Shown: positions 7,474 through 14,948 of the stretch, piece after piece
Layout of the letters: every line of letters starts with the position of its first letter
How positions within the stretch are numbered: the first letter of the stretch is position 1
Origin: Actinomycetota bacterium
Lineage (GTDB): Bacteria > Actinomycetota > Acidimicrobiia > IMCC26256 > PALSA-610
Assembly: GCA_005779345.1 (NCBI GenBank)
Contig: SXJQ01000045.1
Span: forward strand, 1-22,170
Direction of reading: 5' to 3'
DNA: 22,170 nt
Translations under genes and position numbers: made by a program
Notes under the pieces: generated by a model
Database searches by the model: none
Seen by the model: the letters and a program-made list of their open reading frames with translations, nothing else
Told to the model about the DNA's origin: nothing

Positions 7474-8997
7474 ATGCCGACTCCTCGCGTTCGTGCGTCA
7501 CGGTTCGTGGTCGCGCTCGGCGCGGTCACCGCTGCGCTGCTCGGCGCCTCCGTGCTCCCCGCCGCCCCGGCACCGTCGCGGCCCACGACCGCGGCTCCGT
7601 CGAGCCCGAGCGGACCAACCCTCCGCGGAACCCGCGGGCCATCGGCGCCGCTCCACGCCGCGGGTCGCTGGACCGTCGACCGCTACGGGCGGGTGGTCGT
7701 GCTCCACGGAGTCAACCGCGTCGCCAAGGCAGCTCCCTACGCCCCCGAGGCCTTCGGATTCGGACCCGACGACCTCGCGTTCCTCGCGGACCATGGATTG
7801 AACGTCGTGCGGCTCGGGGTCGACTTCCGCGGGCTGATGCCCACGCCCGGTGTCGTCGACCACGCGTACCTCGACGCACTCGAACGCACGGTCGACGCCG
7901 CGGCCGCCGAGCGCATCTTCGTGCTCCTCGACTTCCACCAAGACGGCTTCGGTCCGCTCGTGCACGGCAACGGCTTCCCCGAGTGGATGACGATCACCGA
8001 CGGCCTCGACAACCCGCCCGTGCCGTTTCCGCTCTATTACATCGGCAATCCCGCGCTGCAGCGCGCGTTCGAGAACTTCTGGACCAATCGCCTCGGGCCC
8101 GACGGGGTCGGCATCCAGGATTCGTTCCTACGTGGCTTCGACGCGGTCGTGCGCCGGTTCGGCGGCGACCGTTGGGTCGCGGGCTACGAACTGATGAACG
8201 AGCCGTGGCCCGGCGCCGATTGGGCGTCGTGCGCCGACGCGACCGGCTGTCCCGAACTCGAGGCAGAACGGCTCGTGCCGTTCGCGCAGCGCGCCGAACG
8301 GATCGTCCGACGCCACTCGCCAGGCCAACTCCTCGCCGTCGAACCCTTCGTGCTCTTCAACTTCGGGCAGGGCCCCACGACGATGCCTGGGCTCGCGCCC
8401 GGCCGGGCGATGCTCGCGACCCACTCCTACGCGCTCTCCGTCGCCGGCGAGGAGGCCGTGGTGCGCCTCACGAACGAAGCGGCCGACGCGCAGTCGGTCC
8501 CCGCGATCATCACCGAGTTCGGCGCGTCGACGAGCGTCGCCCTCGCCGACCGCCTCGCCGACCAGTTCGACGCCGGGCGTCTGTCGTGGATCTTCTGGGA
8601 GTACGCGGAGTCGCTCATCGGCGACGAGCACGAGCCCGCCGGGCTCGACAATCTCGCGAACCCGGCTGCATTCGCCGCGCTCGCGCGGCCCTTCCCGAGC
8701 GCGATCGCCGGGACTCCGATCGGGTGGGCGTTCGACGACGAACACACGGTGTTCGAGCTCGTCTACGACCGCGTCCTGCCGCGCGGCTCGCTCGCAGATC
8801 CTGCACTCGCCACGGTGATCTCGGTGCCGCGACTGCACTACCCGAACGGGTATCGCGTCGTCGCCATCGGCGCCCGCGTGGTGTCGGCACCGTGCAGCGA
8901 GGAACTCGTGGTTCGGCCGCGGCGCGGCGCTCGTTACATCGCGGTCCGAGTCGAGCCTGCGACCGACACCGCCACGTGCGAGCCGGTCGGAGCGTGA
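7474..8997 (+). CDS. Secreted GH5 endoglycoceramidase-like glycosidase
   Basis: The 507-aa protein begins with a signal peptide (basic MPTPRVRASR, hydrophobic core to about residue 32, Ala-Pro-Ala region) and a Ser/Pro/Thr-rich linker. A GH5 TIM barrel follows: VVLHGVNRV, VRLGVDFRG, LLDFHQDGFG, then YELMNEPWPG with the acid/base Glu243, and IITEFGAS with the nucleophile Glu348, followed by WIFWEYAES. The HQD...NEPWPG combination is typical of endoglycoceramidases, which cut the bond between the oligosaccharide and ceramide of glycosphingolipids. A C-terminal beta-sandwich region (about 410-507) completes the usual architecture. The ATG at 7474 is chosen because it directly precedes the signal peptide; GGGAG is 9 nt upstream. 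It converges on the next gene with only 3 nt between. Natural substrates could instead be other glycolipids. Confidence 0.87.
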   Translation: MPTPRVRASRFVVALGAVTAALLGASVLPAAPAPSRPTTAAPSSPSGPTLRGTRGPSAPLHAAGRWTVDRYGRVVVLHGVNRVAKAAPYAPEAFGFGPDDLAFLADHGLNVVRLGVDFRGLMPTPGVVDHAYLDALERTVDAAAAERIFVLLDFHQDGFGPLVHGNGFPEWMTITDGLDNPPVPFPLYYIGNPALQRAFENFWTNRLGPDGVGIQDSFLRGFDAVVRRFGGDRWVAGYELMNEPWPGADWASCADATGCPELEAERLVPFAQRAERIVRRHSPGQLLAVEPFVLFNFGQGPTTMPGLAPGRAMLATHSYALSVAGEEAVVRLTNEAADAQSVPAIITEFGASTSVALADRLADQFDAGRLSWIFWEYAESLIGDEHEPAGLDNLANPAAFAALARPFPSAIAGTPIGWAFDDEHTVFELVYDRVLPRGSLADPALATVISVPRLHYPNGYRVVAIGARVVSAPCSEELVVRPRRGARYIAVRVEPATDTATCEPVGA

Positions 8998-9000
8998 CGC

Positions 9001-11457
9001 TCAGCTCTTGATCCGCGCGTTCGTCGGGTCGTAGAGCGGCCGCAGCGAAACCGACGCCGGATATCGGCGCCCGGCGATGTCGACCTCCCACCTCGAGGCG
9101 TCGAACCCGTCGTGCGTCATCGGCCCACCCCCCTCGATCATCGCCAGCCCGACGGCGCCGCCGAGCGTGTGCCCGTACGAGGCCGCCCGCACGTAGCCCA
9201 CCGCCACACCGTCGCGATGCACGACCTCGGCGTGGAACAGTTGCGGTTCGGGATCGTGCACGAAGACCTGCGCCAGCCGGCGCGCCGGCGGCCCGGCGGC
9301 ACGCGCCGCGAGGACCGCGTCGCGACCGATGAACCCGCCGGGCTTGTCGAGCGCGACCGCGAACCCGAGGCCCGCCTCGAACGGCGAGTCGGTGTTGTCG
9401 ATGTCGTGGCCGTAGTCGCGGTAGCCCTTCTCCATCCGCAGGCTCGCGAGCGCCTTCAGCCCGGCGTGTCGCAAGCCGAACGCGGGGCCCGCGGCGACGA
9501 GCCGGTCGTACACGTGGACGGCCTGCTCGGTCGGCACGTAGAGCTCGTAGCCGAGTTCGCCGAGGTAGGTGATCCGGATGCACAAGACGCGCGCGAAGCC
9601 GAGATCGATCTCGCGCGCGGCGCGGTAGGGAAAGGCCTCGTTGGCGAGGTCGATCGACGTCAGGCTCTGCAGCAGCTCGCGTGATCGCGGTCCCTGCAGG
9701 TTGATCTGCGCGTACGCCGACGTGACGTCGGCGACGTGCGCGTGGGCGTCGCCGAACGCGCGCCGCATCCGAGTGTGCACGTGGCGGTGGGCCGTGTCGG
9801 AGGCAACGACCCAGAAACGGTCGGCGTCGAGCTTGGTGACGGTGAGGTCGGCTTCGATCGTTCCGCCCTCGTTGAGCCACTGGGTGTAGGTGATGGTCCC
9901 CGCTTCACCGTCGACGTGGTTGGCGGAGAGGCGATCGAGCAGTCGCGCCGCGTCGCGTCCTTCGACGAGGAACTTCGCCATGAACGACATGTCCATCACG
10001 ATGACGGTGTCGCGCGCCGCGCGGTGCTCCTCCGCCCAGAACGGGAACCAATGCCGGCGCCCCCACGAGAGCTCGGTCACCAGGGGCGACTCACCCTCCG
10101 GGGCGTACCAATCGGCGCCCTCCCAACCGCTCACGTCCTTGAAGTGCGCGCGTTCGGCCTCGAGCCGATGGTGCAGCGCCGAGCGCTTCGCTCCACGTGC
10201 CGTCTGCATCGAACGACCCGGGTAGTGGCACTGATACACCATCCCGAGGGACTCCACCGTGCGCGTGCGGCGGTACTCGGGGTTGGCTTGGTAGGTGTGC
10301 AGGCGATCGATGTCGAAGCCGGTGATGTCGACGTCGGGTCGACCGGTCGTGATCCAGTGGGCCAACACCCGCCCGAGCCCGCCGCCGGTCAGGATGCCGA
10401 TGGAGTTCAGGCCGGCGGCCACGAAGTAGTTGCGCAGTTCGGGCGCCTCGCCGACGATCGGTTGGAGGTCGGGCGTGAAGCTCTCGGGCCCACAGAAGAA
10501 CTTCTTGATGCCGACCTCGAGCGACATCGGCACGCGCGACATCGCCCGTTCGACATAGGGCCCCATGCGGTCCCAGTCGGGCGGGATCTCGCCGAACGAG
10601 AAGTCGCCCGGCACGCCCTCGACCTTCCATGGCGCGCACACGGGCTCGAACAGGCCGACCATGAGCCCGCCGACCTCCTCGCGGAAGTACCCGTACGACG
10701 ACGGGTCTTCGAGCACCGGCCAGTCGCGCGAGATCTCGGGGATCTGCTCGGTGATCAGGTAGTAGTGCTCCGCCGCCTGCAAGGGCACGGTGACGCCCGC
10801 CGCGGCGGCGAGTTCGCGGGCCCACATGCCGCCGCAGTTCACGACATACTCGGCCTCGATGTCGCCATGCGCCGTGCGCACGCCGGTGACCGCGCCCCGC
10901 TCACGCAGCACGCCCGTCGCCGAGATCCCTTCGACGATGCGCACGCCGAGCTGGCGGGCGCCCTTGGCGAGCGACATGGTGACATCGACCGGATTCACGC
11001 GCCCGTCGTCGCGCACGTAGAAGCCGGCGAGGAGATCGTCGGTCCGCGCGAGTGGGAACAGTTGCTGCACCTCGGCCGGTGAGATCTCCTCGACGTCGAC
11101 GCCGCAGTAGCGGTTGAAGGCCGAGACCCGCCGGTACTCCTCGAGGCGACCTTCGTCGGCCGCGACCTCGATGAACCCGACCGGTGCGAATCCGGTCGCG
11201 AGACCGGTCTCGGCCTCGAGGCGCGCGTAGAGGTCGCGCGTGTACTTCCGCATCTCCGTCGAGGTCTCCGACGTGGAGCCGAACGTGACCATGAGCCCGG
11301 CCGCGTGCCAGGTGGTGCCCGACGTGAGGCGGTCGCGTTCGAGCAGCACGACGTCGGTCCAGCCGAGGTGCGCGAGGTGGTAGGCGACCGAGCAGCCGAT
11401 CACCCCACCGCCGATGATCACGACGCGAGCGCGGTGCGGCAGATCGGGCACGGCCAT
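9001..11457 (-). CDS. FAD-dependent dimethylglycine/sarcosine dehydrogenase family protein with GcvT-like domain
   Basis: The 818-aa protein has an N-terminal FAD-binding oxidoreductase domain (VVIIGGGVIG at 12-21). TTWHAAGL follows, where His51 matches the histidine that carries covalent FAD in dimethylglycine and sarcosine dehydrogenases. After about residue 440 come the aminomethyltransferase-like folate domains, with LNEGGTIEADLT and the MEKGYRDYGHDID segment. The family demethylates N-methylglycines, passing the methyl to tetrahydrofolate and electrons to ETF. The length is that of a full single-chain enzyme. ATG 11457 is chosen over a GTG at 11490: it lies 6 nt after TATTCT and the upstream residues are not conserved-looking. 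It is monocistronic here, with no ETF or glycine-cleavage genes nearby. The exact methylamine substrate is uncertain. Confidence 0.9.
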   Translation of the reverse strand: MAVPDLPHRARVVIIGGGVIGCSVAYHLAHLGWTDVVLLERDRLTSGTTWHAAGLMVTFGSTSETSTEMRKYTRDLYARLEAETGLATGFAPVGFIEVAADEGRLEEYRRVSAFNRYCGVDVEEISPAEVQQLFPLARTDDLLAGFYVRDDGRVNPVDVTMSLAKGARQLGVRIVEGISATGVLRERGAVTGVRTAHGDIEAEYVVNCGGMWARELAAAAGVTVPLQAAEHYYLITEQIPEISRDWPVLEDPSSYGYFREEVGGLMVGLFEPVCAPWKVEGVPGDFSFGEIPPDWDRMGPYVERAMSRVPMSLEVGIKKFFCGPESFTPDLQPIVGEAPELRNYFVAAGLNSIGILTGGGLGRVLAHWITTGRPDVDITGFDIDRLHTYQANPEYRRTRTVESLGMVYQCHYPGRSMQTARGAKRSALHHRLEAERAHFKDVSGWEGADWYAPEGESPLVTELSWGRRHWFPFWAEEHRAARDTVIVMDMSFMAKFLVEGRDAARLLDRLSANHVDGEAGTITYTQWLNEGGTIEADLTVTKLDADRFWVVASDTAHRHVHTRMRRAFGDAHAHVADVTSAYAQINLQGPRSRELLQSLTSIDLANEAFPYRAAREIDLGFARVLCIRITYLGELGYELYVPTEQAVHVYDRLVAAGPAFGLRHAGLKALASLRMEKGYRDYGHDIDNTDSPFEAGLGFAVALDKPGGFIGRDAVLAARAAGPPARRLAQVFVHDPEPQLFHAEVVHRDGVAVGYVRAASYGHTLGGAVGLAMIEGGGPMTHDGFDASRWEVDIAGRRYPASVSLRPLYDPTNARIKS

Positions 11458-11463
11458 CGTCGC

Positions 11464-11469
11464 AGAATA
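11464..11469 (-). promoter_or_regulatory. Candidate -10 box (TATTCT, minus strand), leaderless
   Basis: On the minus strand TATTCT is followed by 6 nt and then the ATG at 11457, without a Shine-Dalgarno sequence. This supports ATG 11457 as a leaderless start and argues against the upstream GTG, which lies before the promoter box. Confidence 0.5.
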
Positions 11470-11493
11470 CGCACTGCCCGAATCGACCACCCC

Positions 11494-12504
11494 TCAGCTG
11501 CCTTCACATGATCGGTGGCGGCGGTGGTGGCAAGACGGGCAGCGGCACTCGAGTTCGTCGGTCGTCGTGCGACGGGTGGTCTCGTAGGCGGGTTGGTGGT
11601 CGTATTGGACGAGGTCGGTGCTGCCGCAATCGACGCAGCGTCCGCGGTGGGCCTCGTGCACGACTCGGCGCTGCCTCGCTGTCGGGTGGCGGCGTCGGGT
11701 CGACGCGTTGACCGGCCGGCGTTCGGCGTCGTGGATGAGCGCGCGGATGAAGGCGTGGTCGAGCAACCCGGCGATCGCGTGATCGTTGATGGGGGTCCCG
11801 TCGTCGAGGGTCGATCCGTCGCCGCGAACGTGCACGACGACTTCGTAGTTCAGTCGCGCCGGATCGGTGATCGCGGCGTGGAGTGCATCGGCGCGTTGTT
11901 GCGCGACGCTCGGCCATTGGCCGGCGTCTCGCGCTTCGGCGGCGGCACGGCCTTGGTTCCGCATGAGCGTCGTGTCGATAGCGGCGAGCAGGGTGCCTGC
12001 CATCAGCGGTGGGAGTGCAATGGTGAAGGTGGTCATCCCGTCGGGTTCGAGGCGGTGGCGTACGGCTCGAGCTTGGTGTTGGCGGCGAGCGGTGTCTTCG
12101 GGTGGGGTCGCACGGTCGAGCCACGCTGCGAGCGCCGCACTCAGACGTGCGGCGGGGACACGCTCAGCGATATCGAGCAGGGCGGCTTCGTTGTCGGCGG
12201 TGGCGACGCGGGTGAGGGCGCGGATCTTGCTGTAAGAGAGCGTGTGGTCGGCGAAGCGCGCGGCGATGAGCGGGAGGGTGCGGAGGAGTCGACCGATACG
12301 CAGCCATTCGCGGGCCGTGCTGGTGTCGATGTCGAGGTGGTCGGCGATCCAGTGTGCACAGGTGACGGCGCCGTCGGCTGCCCACTCACCGGAGTCGTCG
12401 AGCGCGACGACCGCGGCGATGAGGGCGTGCTGCGCGCCTGCGAGTTGGTGACCCAGGTCGCGGACGGCGGTTCGGTGGCTCCGGGCAACGACGGTGCGGG
12501 TCAT
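11494..12504 (-). CDS. DUF222/HNH endonuclease family protein (13E12-repeat type)
   Basis: The 336-aa protein has an N-terminal helical DUF222-type region (LGHQLAGAQHALIAAV through WLRIGRLLRTLP and YSKIRALTRVA) and a C-terminal HNH zinc module. Cys290 and Cys293 are followed by YDHQPAY with His303, then CRCPSCHH with Cys322/Cys325 and His326/His327. This architecture is abundant, multicopy and of unresolved function in actinobacteria; a nuclease activity or a mobile history is assumed but not shown. AGGAG lies about 8 nt before the ATG at 12504. Upstream is the palindrome-rich gap and then the tRNA-Val. The catalytic part looks intact, with no frameshift. Confidence 0.88.
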   Translation of the reverse strand: MTRTVVARSHRTAVRDLGHQLAGAQHALIAAVVALDDSGEWAADGAVTCAHWIADHLDIDTSTAREWLRIGRLLRTLPLIAARFADHTLSYSKIRALTRVATADNEAALLDIAERVPAARLSAALAAWLDRATPPEDTARRQHQARAVRHRLEPDGMTTFTIALPPLMAGTLLAAIDTTLMRNQGRAAAEARDAGQWPSVAQQRADALHAAITDPARLNYEVVVHVRGDGSTLDDGTPINDHAIAGLLDHAFIRALIHDAERRPVNASTRRRHPTARQRRVVHEAHRGRCVDCGSTDLVQYDHQPAYETTRRTTTDELECRCPSCHHRRHRSCEGS

Positions 12505-12586
12505 CCTGGTCTCCTGGACGCGAGCAACGCGAGGTCGAGGCAGGACTGCCGTTTGCCGCCGGCGTGTCGAGCGGCCCCGCTCCCGG

Positions 12587-12602
12587 CGCGTCCGCGGACG
12601 CG
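12587..12602. repeat. 16-bp perfect palindrome CGCGTCCGCGGACGCG
   Basis: The sequence equals its own reverse complement over 16 bp. The same 16-mer is contained in the centre of the larger palindrome at 12737-12760, so the gap carries two copies of one element about 150 bp apart. Confidence 0.85.
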
Positions 12603-12643
12603 TGGGCGGGGGAAGAAACTCGAGCGGTCAGCTCCCGTTCCGT

Positions 12644-12653
12644 CGTTCGAACG
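12644..12653. repeat. 10-bp perfect palindrome CGTTCGAACG
   Basis: CGTTCGAACG is self-complementary. It sits 6 nt before the 20-bp hairpin element at 12660-12679. It is short enough to be chance in GC-rich DNA and is listed because of the clustering. Confidence 0.6.
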
Positions 12654-12659
12654 TGGGTG

Positions 12660-12679
12660 GTGACGCGCTCGCGCGTCAC
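12660..12679. repeat. 20-bp inverted repeat with 9-bp arms
   Basis: The arms GTGACGCGC and GCGCGTCAC are exact complements separated by TC. A regulator operator or a structured RNA element is possible; no T-tract supports a terminator. Confidence 0.8.
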
Positions 12680-12720
12680 TGTAACGAGACGCTCGGACAA
12701 CCACAGTGAGTGAGCCTGCG

Positions 12721-12732
12721 ACGCGCGCGCGT
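12721..12732. repeat. 12-bp alternating palindrome ACGCGCGCGCGT
   Basis: This is a perfect palindrome of alternating purine-pyrimidine sequence, 4 nt before the 24-bp palindrome. Alternating CG tracts of this kind can adopt unusual helical forms; any role here is unknown. Confidence 0.7.
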
Positions 12733-12736
12733 GGCG

Positions 12737-12760
12737 CGGACGCGTCCGCGGACGCGTCCG
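12737..12760. repeat. 24-bp perfect palindrome, two GGACGCGTCC units separated by GC
   Basis: The 24 bp equal their own reverse complement and are built from two tandem GGACGCGTCC decamers. On the minus strand the element lies 40-63 nt past the 3' end of the tRNA-Val, so a role in tRNA transcript termination or processing is possible. It could also be a protein-binding or recombination site. Confidence 0.85.
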
Positions 12761-12800
12761 GCGACGGTAGGGGGCGCGACGCTCGACCGGGAGTTGCAGT

Positions 12801-12873
12801 GGGCGGTACTGGACTCGAACCAGCGACCTCGTCGGTGTGAACGACGCGCTCTAGCCAACTGAGCTAACCGCCC
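12801..12873 (-). tRNA. tRNA-Val (anticodon CAC)
   Basis: The 73-nt minus-strand sequence folds as a cloverleaf. Acceptor arms GGGCGGT and ACCGCCC pair over 7 bp. The D stem is GCTC/GAGC and the anticodon stem CGTCG/CGACG with loop TTCACAC. The T stem is GCTGG/CCAGT (one G-T pair) with loop TTCGAGT. Loop positions 34-36 read CAC, which decodes the valine codon GUG, frequent in GC-rich genomes. The CCA end is not encoded. The gene stands alone, with no second tRNA adjacent. Confidence 0.96.
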
Positions 12874-12953
12874 TCGGGCGCGGTGAGGATAGCTTGCCGG
12901 GTCGTCGGCGCCGGGAACGATCATCGCCGCGGCGAGGCTCGAGGGGGACGCGC

Positions 12954-13679
12954 GTGGAGAAGTTGATGTACCTGTGCTGGCTCCCCGAAGGCACGCGTCC
13001 CGAGCGCGCCGGAGCGGTCATGCTCGACGAGATCGGCGACTCCTTGCTCGACCTCGAACCGATCGGGCTCACCATCGACGTCGACGACGAGGCTGCGCAG
13101 TTCCCGCCACCCGCACCGCCGCCGGCCGACGAACCGACGGTGCGCGCGGTCGTGTCGTTGTGGCTCGGCTGCTACGACCGGCGTGCGCCGTTCGAGGCCG
13201 TGCTCGCCGAGGGGTGCGAACGGATCGCCGGCTACCAGGTCGTCGAATCCCTGTACCGCGACTACGGTGGCAACGAGTGGTCCGAACCTCGCGACTGGGC
13301 CGACGGTGTCCGCTCCCCCGGTCCGCTCACCGTCACGATGTTCGAGCAACACCCCGACTTCGAGTACGACGCCTGGCTCCGCTTCTGGCACGAACGTCAG
13401 TCGCCGATGAGCGAGGCGATCCAGCCGCGGACCCGCTACGTCCGCAACGCGGTGTTCCGCGCGATCACCGACGACGCCCCGCCCTACAAGGCGATCGTCG
13501 AGGAGGCATGGCCGTCGGTCGAGAGCGTCACCGACCCGATGCAGTTCTTCTGTGGCGACGGTGACCCAGAACGGCTGAAGGCCAACATCACGACGATGCT
13601 CGAGACGACCATGGCGTTCATCCCCTACGACACGATGCGCAACCTGACGATGAGCGAGTGGATCCTGCGCACGCCGTGA
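12954..13679 (+). CDS. EthD-like dimeric alpha+beta barrel protein
   Basis: The 241-aa protein starts with MEKLMYLCWL, the beta-strand opening typical of EthD and related dimeric alpha+beta (ferredoxin-like) barrel proteins. The length is about double a single EthD domain. A second similar unit seems to begin near residue 123 (GPLTVTMFEQHP, then WLRFWHE, RTRYVRNAVFR and AWPSVESVTDPMQFF). No cofactor motif is visible. Such proteins often act beside oxygenases or in degradation of aromatic or lipid compounds, without a settled reaction. GTG 12954 is chosen because GAGGGGG lies about 7 nt upstream; the more upstream frame is Arg-rich and non-coding in character. It converges on the M20 gene with 10 nt between. 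Confidence 0.75.
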   Translation: MEKLMYLCWLPEGTRPERAGAVMLDEIGDSLLDLEPIGLTIDVDDEAAQFPPPAPPPADEPTVRAVVSLWLGCYDRRAPFEAVLAEGCERIAGYQVVESLYRDYGGNEWSEPRDWADGVRSPGPLTVTMFEQHPDFEYDAWLRFWHERQSPMSEAIQPRTRYVRNAVFRAITDDAPPYKAIVEEAWPSVESVTDPMQFFCGDGDPERLKANITTMLETTMAFIPYDTMRNLTMSEWILRTP

Positions 13680-13689
13680 CCCGCGAGCG

Positions 13690-14904
13690 TCACGTGGCGA
13701 CGAAGCCGCCGCCGAGGTAGTCGAGCGCCAGCGCTGCATACATCGCCACGCCGTTGCGCAGCGCCGGTTCGTGGATCGTCATGCGGTTGGAGTGGCAGCC
13801 GTGCGCGTGCGCGGGCGACTCGCCCTGCGGGCACACACCGAGGTAGGCGAACGCGCCCGGCTTCTCGTTGAGGAGGTAGGCGAAGTCTTCCGCACCCATC
13901 ACCGGCGCGGGCATTTCGTAGGCGTGATGTTCACCCAGCGCGCGTGCCGCGACCTCACGCACGAAGTCGGCGGACCGCGGATCGTTCACGACGACGGGGT
14001 AGCCGGCCTCCTGCACGAACGTTGCCTCCATCTCGTGGGCAGCCGCGATGTTGTGCACGATGCGCTCGATACCGCGCAGAGCCTTGGTGCGGCTGCCCTC
14101 GGATACCGAACGCAACGTGCCCTCCAGGTACACCGTCTCGGGAATGACGTTGTTCGTCGTCCCTCCCCGGATCTTCGTGATCGAGATCACCACGGGATCG
14201 AACGTGCTGATGCGGCGGGTCGTGAACACCTGCAACGCGGTGACGATCTCGGCGGCGACGGGCATCGGATCGTTCGCGAGGTACGGGCTCGATGCGTGAC
14301 CGCCCATCCCCTTCACCGTGATGCGCAGCACGTTGGCGGCGGCCATGATCGGGCCCGCCTTCGTCGCGATCACGCCGCTCAGCACGTTCGGGGTGACGTG
14401 CAGTGCGAACACTGCATCGACGCCCGCGAGCACGCCCTCCTCGATCATGTGTCGCGCGCCGTGGTAGCCCTCCTCCCCCGGCTGGAACATGAAGCGCACA
14501 CGACCGGCGAACGAGTCGCGGCGCTCGGACAGCACCCGCGCCGCGCCGGCGAGCATCGCGGTATGGGCGTCGTGGCCACAGGCGTGCATCGTGCCGTCGA
14601 TCTCGCTCGCGAAGTCGACGCCGGAGTCCTCGGGCATCGGGAGCGCGTCCATGTCGCCGCGGAGCAAGACCGTCGGGCCGTCGCCCGCACCGCCGCGCAG
14701 ATCGGCGACCACGGAGGTCAGCTCGCTTCCCGTGGTGACCTCGAGGGGGAGATGGGCGAGCGCGTCGAGCACGGCACGCTGCGTACGCGGGAGCTGCAGG
14801 CCCTGCTCGGGGTGACGGTGGATCTGCCGACGCAACTCGACGACCGCGGGCAGGATCCCGTCGACGGCGTCGAGCAGCTCGGCAGATGCGTAGGTCGGCG
14901 TCAT
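13690..14904 (-). CDS. M20-family amidohydrolase (N-acyl/aminoacyl amidase, IAA-amino acid hydrolase-like)
   Basis: The 404-aa metallopeptidase-fold enzyme belongs to the M20D group (hippurate hydrolase, IAA-amino acid hydrolase, N-acetyl-diaminopimelate deacetylase relatives). Metal-binding residues are visible: Cys109 and His111 in HACGHD, the pair Glu144-Glu145 in QPGEE, His169 in ALHV, and a C-terminal His in the HSNRM segment. GHASSP (about 202-207) marks the dimerisation domain insert and MGAEDF the C-terminal catalytic part. It should hydrolyse an N-acyl amino acid or similar amide in the cytosol; there is no signal peptide. The ATG at 14904 lies 7 nt after TAGGTT, suggesting a leaderless mRNA. 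It is divergent from the desaturase gene with a 44-bp gap. The acyl substrate is not predictable. Confidence 0.92.
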   Translation of the reverse strand: MTPTYASAELLDAVDGILPAVVELRRQIHRHPEQGLQLPRTQRAVLDALAHLPLEVTTGSELTSVVADLRGGAGDGPTVLLRGDMDALPMPEDSGVDFASEIDGTMHACGHDAHTAMLAGAARVLSERRDSFAGRVRFMFQPGEEGYHGARHMIEEGVLAGVDAVFALHVTPNVLSGVIATKAGPIMAAANVLRITVKGMGGHASSPYLANDPMPVAAEIVTALQVFTTRRISTFDPVVISITKIRGGTTNNVIPETVYLEGTLRSVSEGSRTKALRGIERIVHNIAAAHEMEATFVQEAGYPVVVNDPRSADFVREVAARALGEHHAYEMPAPVMGAEDFAYLLNEKPGAFAYLGVCPQGESPAHAHGCHSNRMTIHEPALRNGVAMYAALALDYLGGGFVAT

Positions 14905-14911
14905 GCGGCGG

Positions 14912-14917
14912 AACCTA
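14912..14917 (-). promoter_or_regulatory. Candidate -10 box (TAGGTT, minus strand) for the M20 gene, leaderless
   Basis: TAGGTT on the minus strand is followed by 7 nt and then the ATG at 14904. No Shine-Dalgarno sequence fits between them, so a leaderless start is likely. Confidence 0.45.
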
Positions 14918-14933
14918 GCGCCGCGGTGCCCGG

Positions 14934-14939
14934 TAACGT
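14934..14939 (+). promoter_or_regulatory. Candidate -10 box (TAACGT) for the desaturase gene
   Basis: TAACGT lies 9 nt before the ATG at 14949. The spacing is a little long for a strictly leaderless mRNA; a leader of 1-3 nt would fit. The GCGGGGG just before the ATG could alternatively act as a ribosome binding site of a longer transcript. Confidence 0.3.
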
Positions 14940-14948
14940 GCGGGGGCG

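Larger units (their letters stand above)
12505..12800. other. Non-coding gap rich in palindromes between the HNH gene and tRNA-Val
   Basis: I see no convincing gene in these 296 bases. They hold five symmetric elements: 12587-12602, 12644-12653, 12660-12679, 12721-12732 and 12737-12760. The unit GGACGCGT is seen three times. No T-tract follows any of the hairpins on either strand, so none is a textbook intrinsic terminator. Confidence 0.7.

Noticed and set aside
11458..11490. Upstream GTG start for the dimethylglycine dehydrogenase-like gene
   Set aside because: The candidate promoter box TATTCT lies between this GTG and the ATG at 11457, and the residues before the FAD-binding strand would be unusually long.
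11458..11493. Glycine riboswitch before the dimethylglycine dehydrogenase-like gene
   Set aside because: The space to the next gene is 36 bp and the start appears leaderless, leaving no room for an aptamer.
12737..12760. Intrinsic terminator of the tRNA-Val
   Set aside because: The palindrome could form a stem but has no loop of normal size and no following T-tract on the minus strand. Recorded only as a palindrome.
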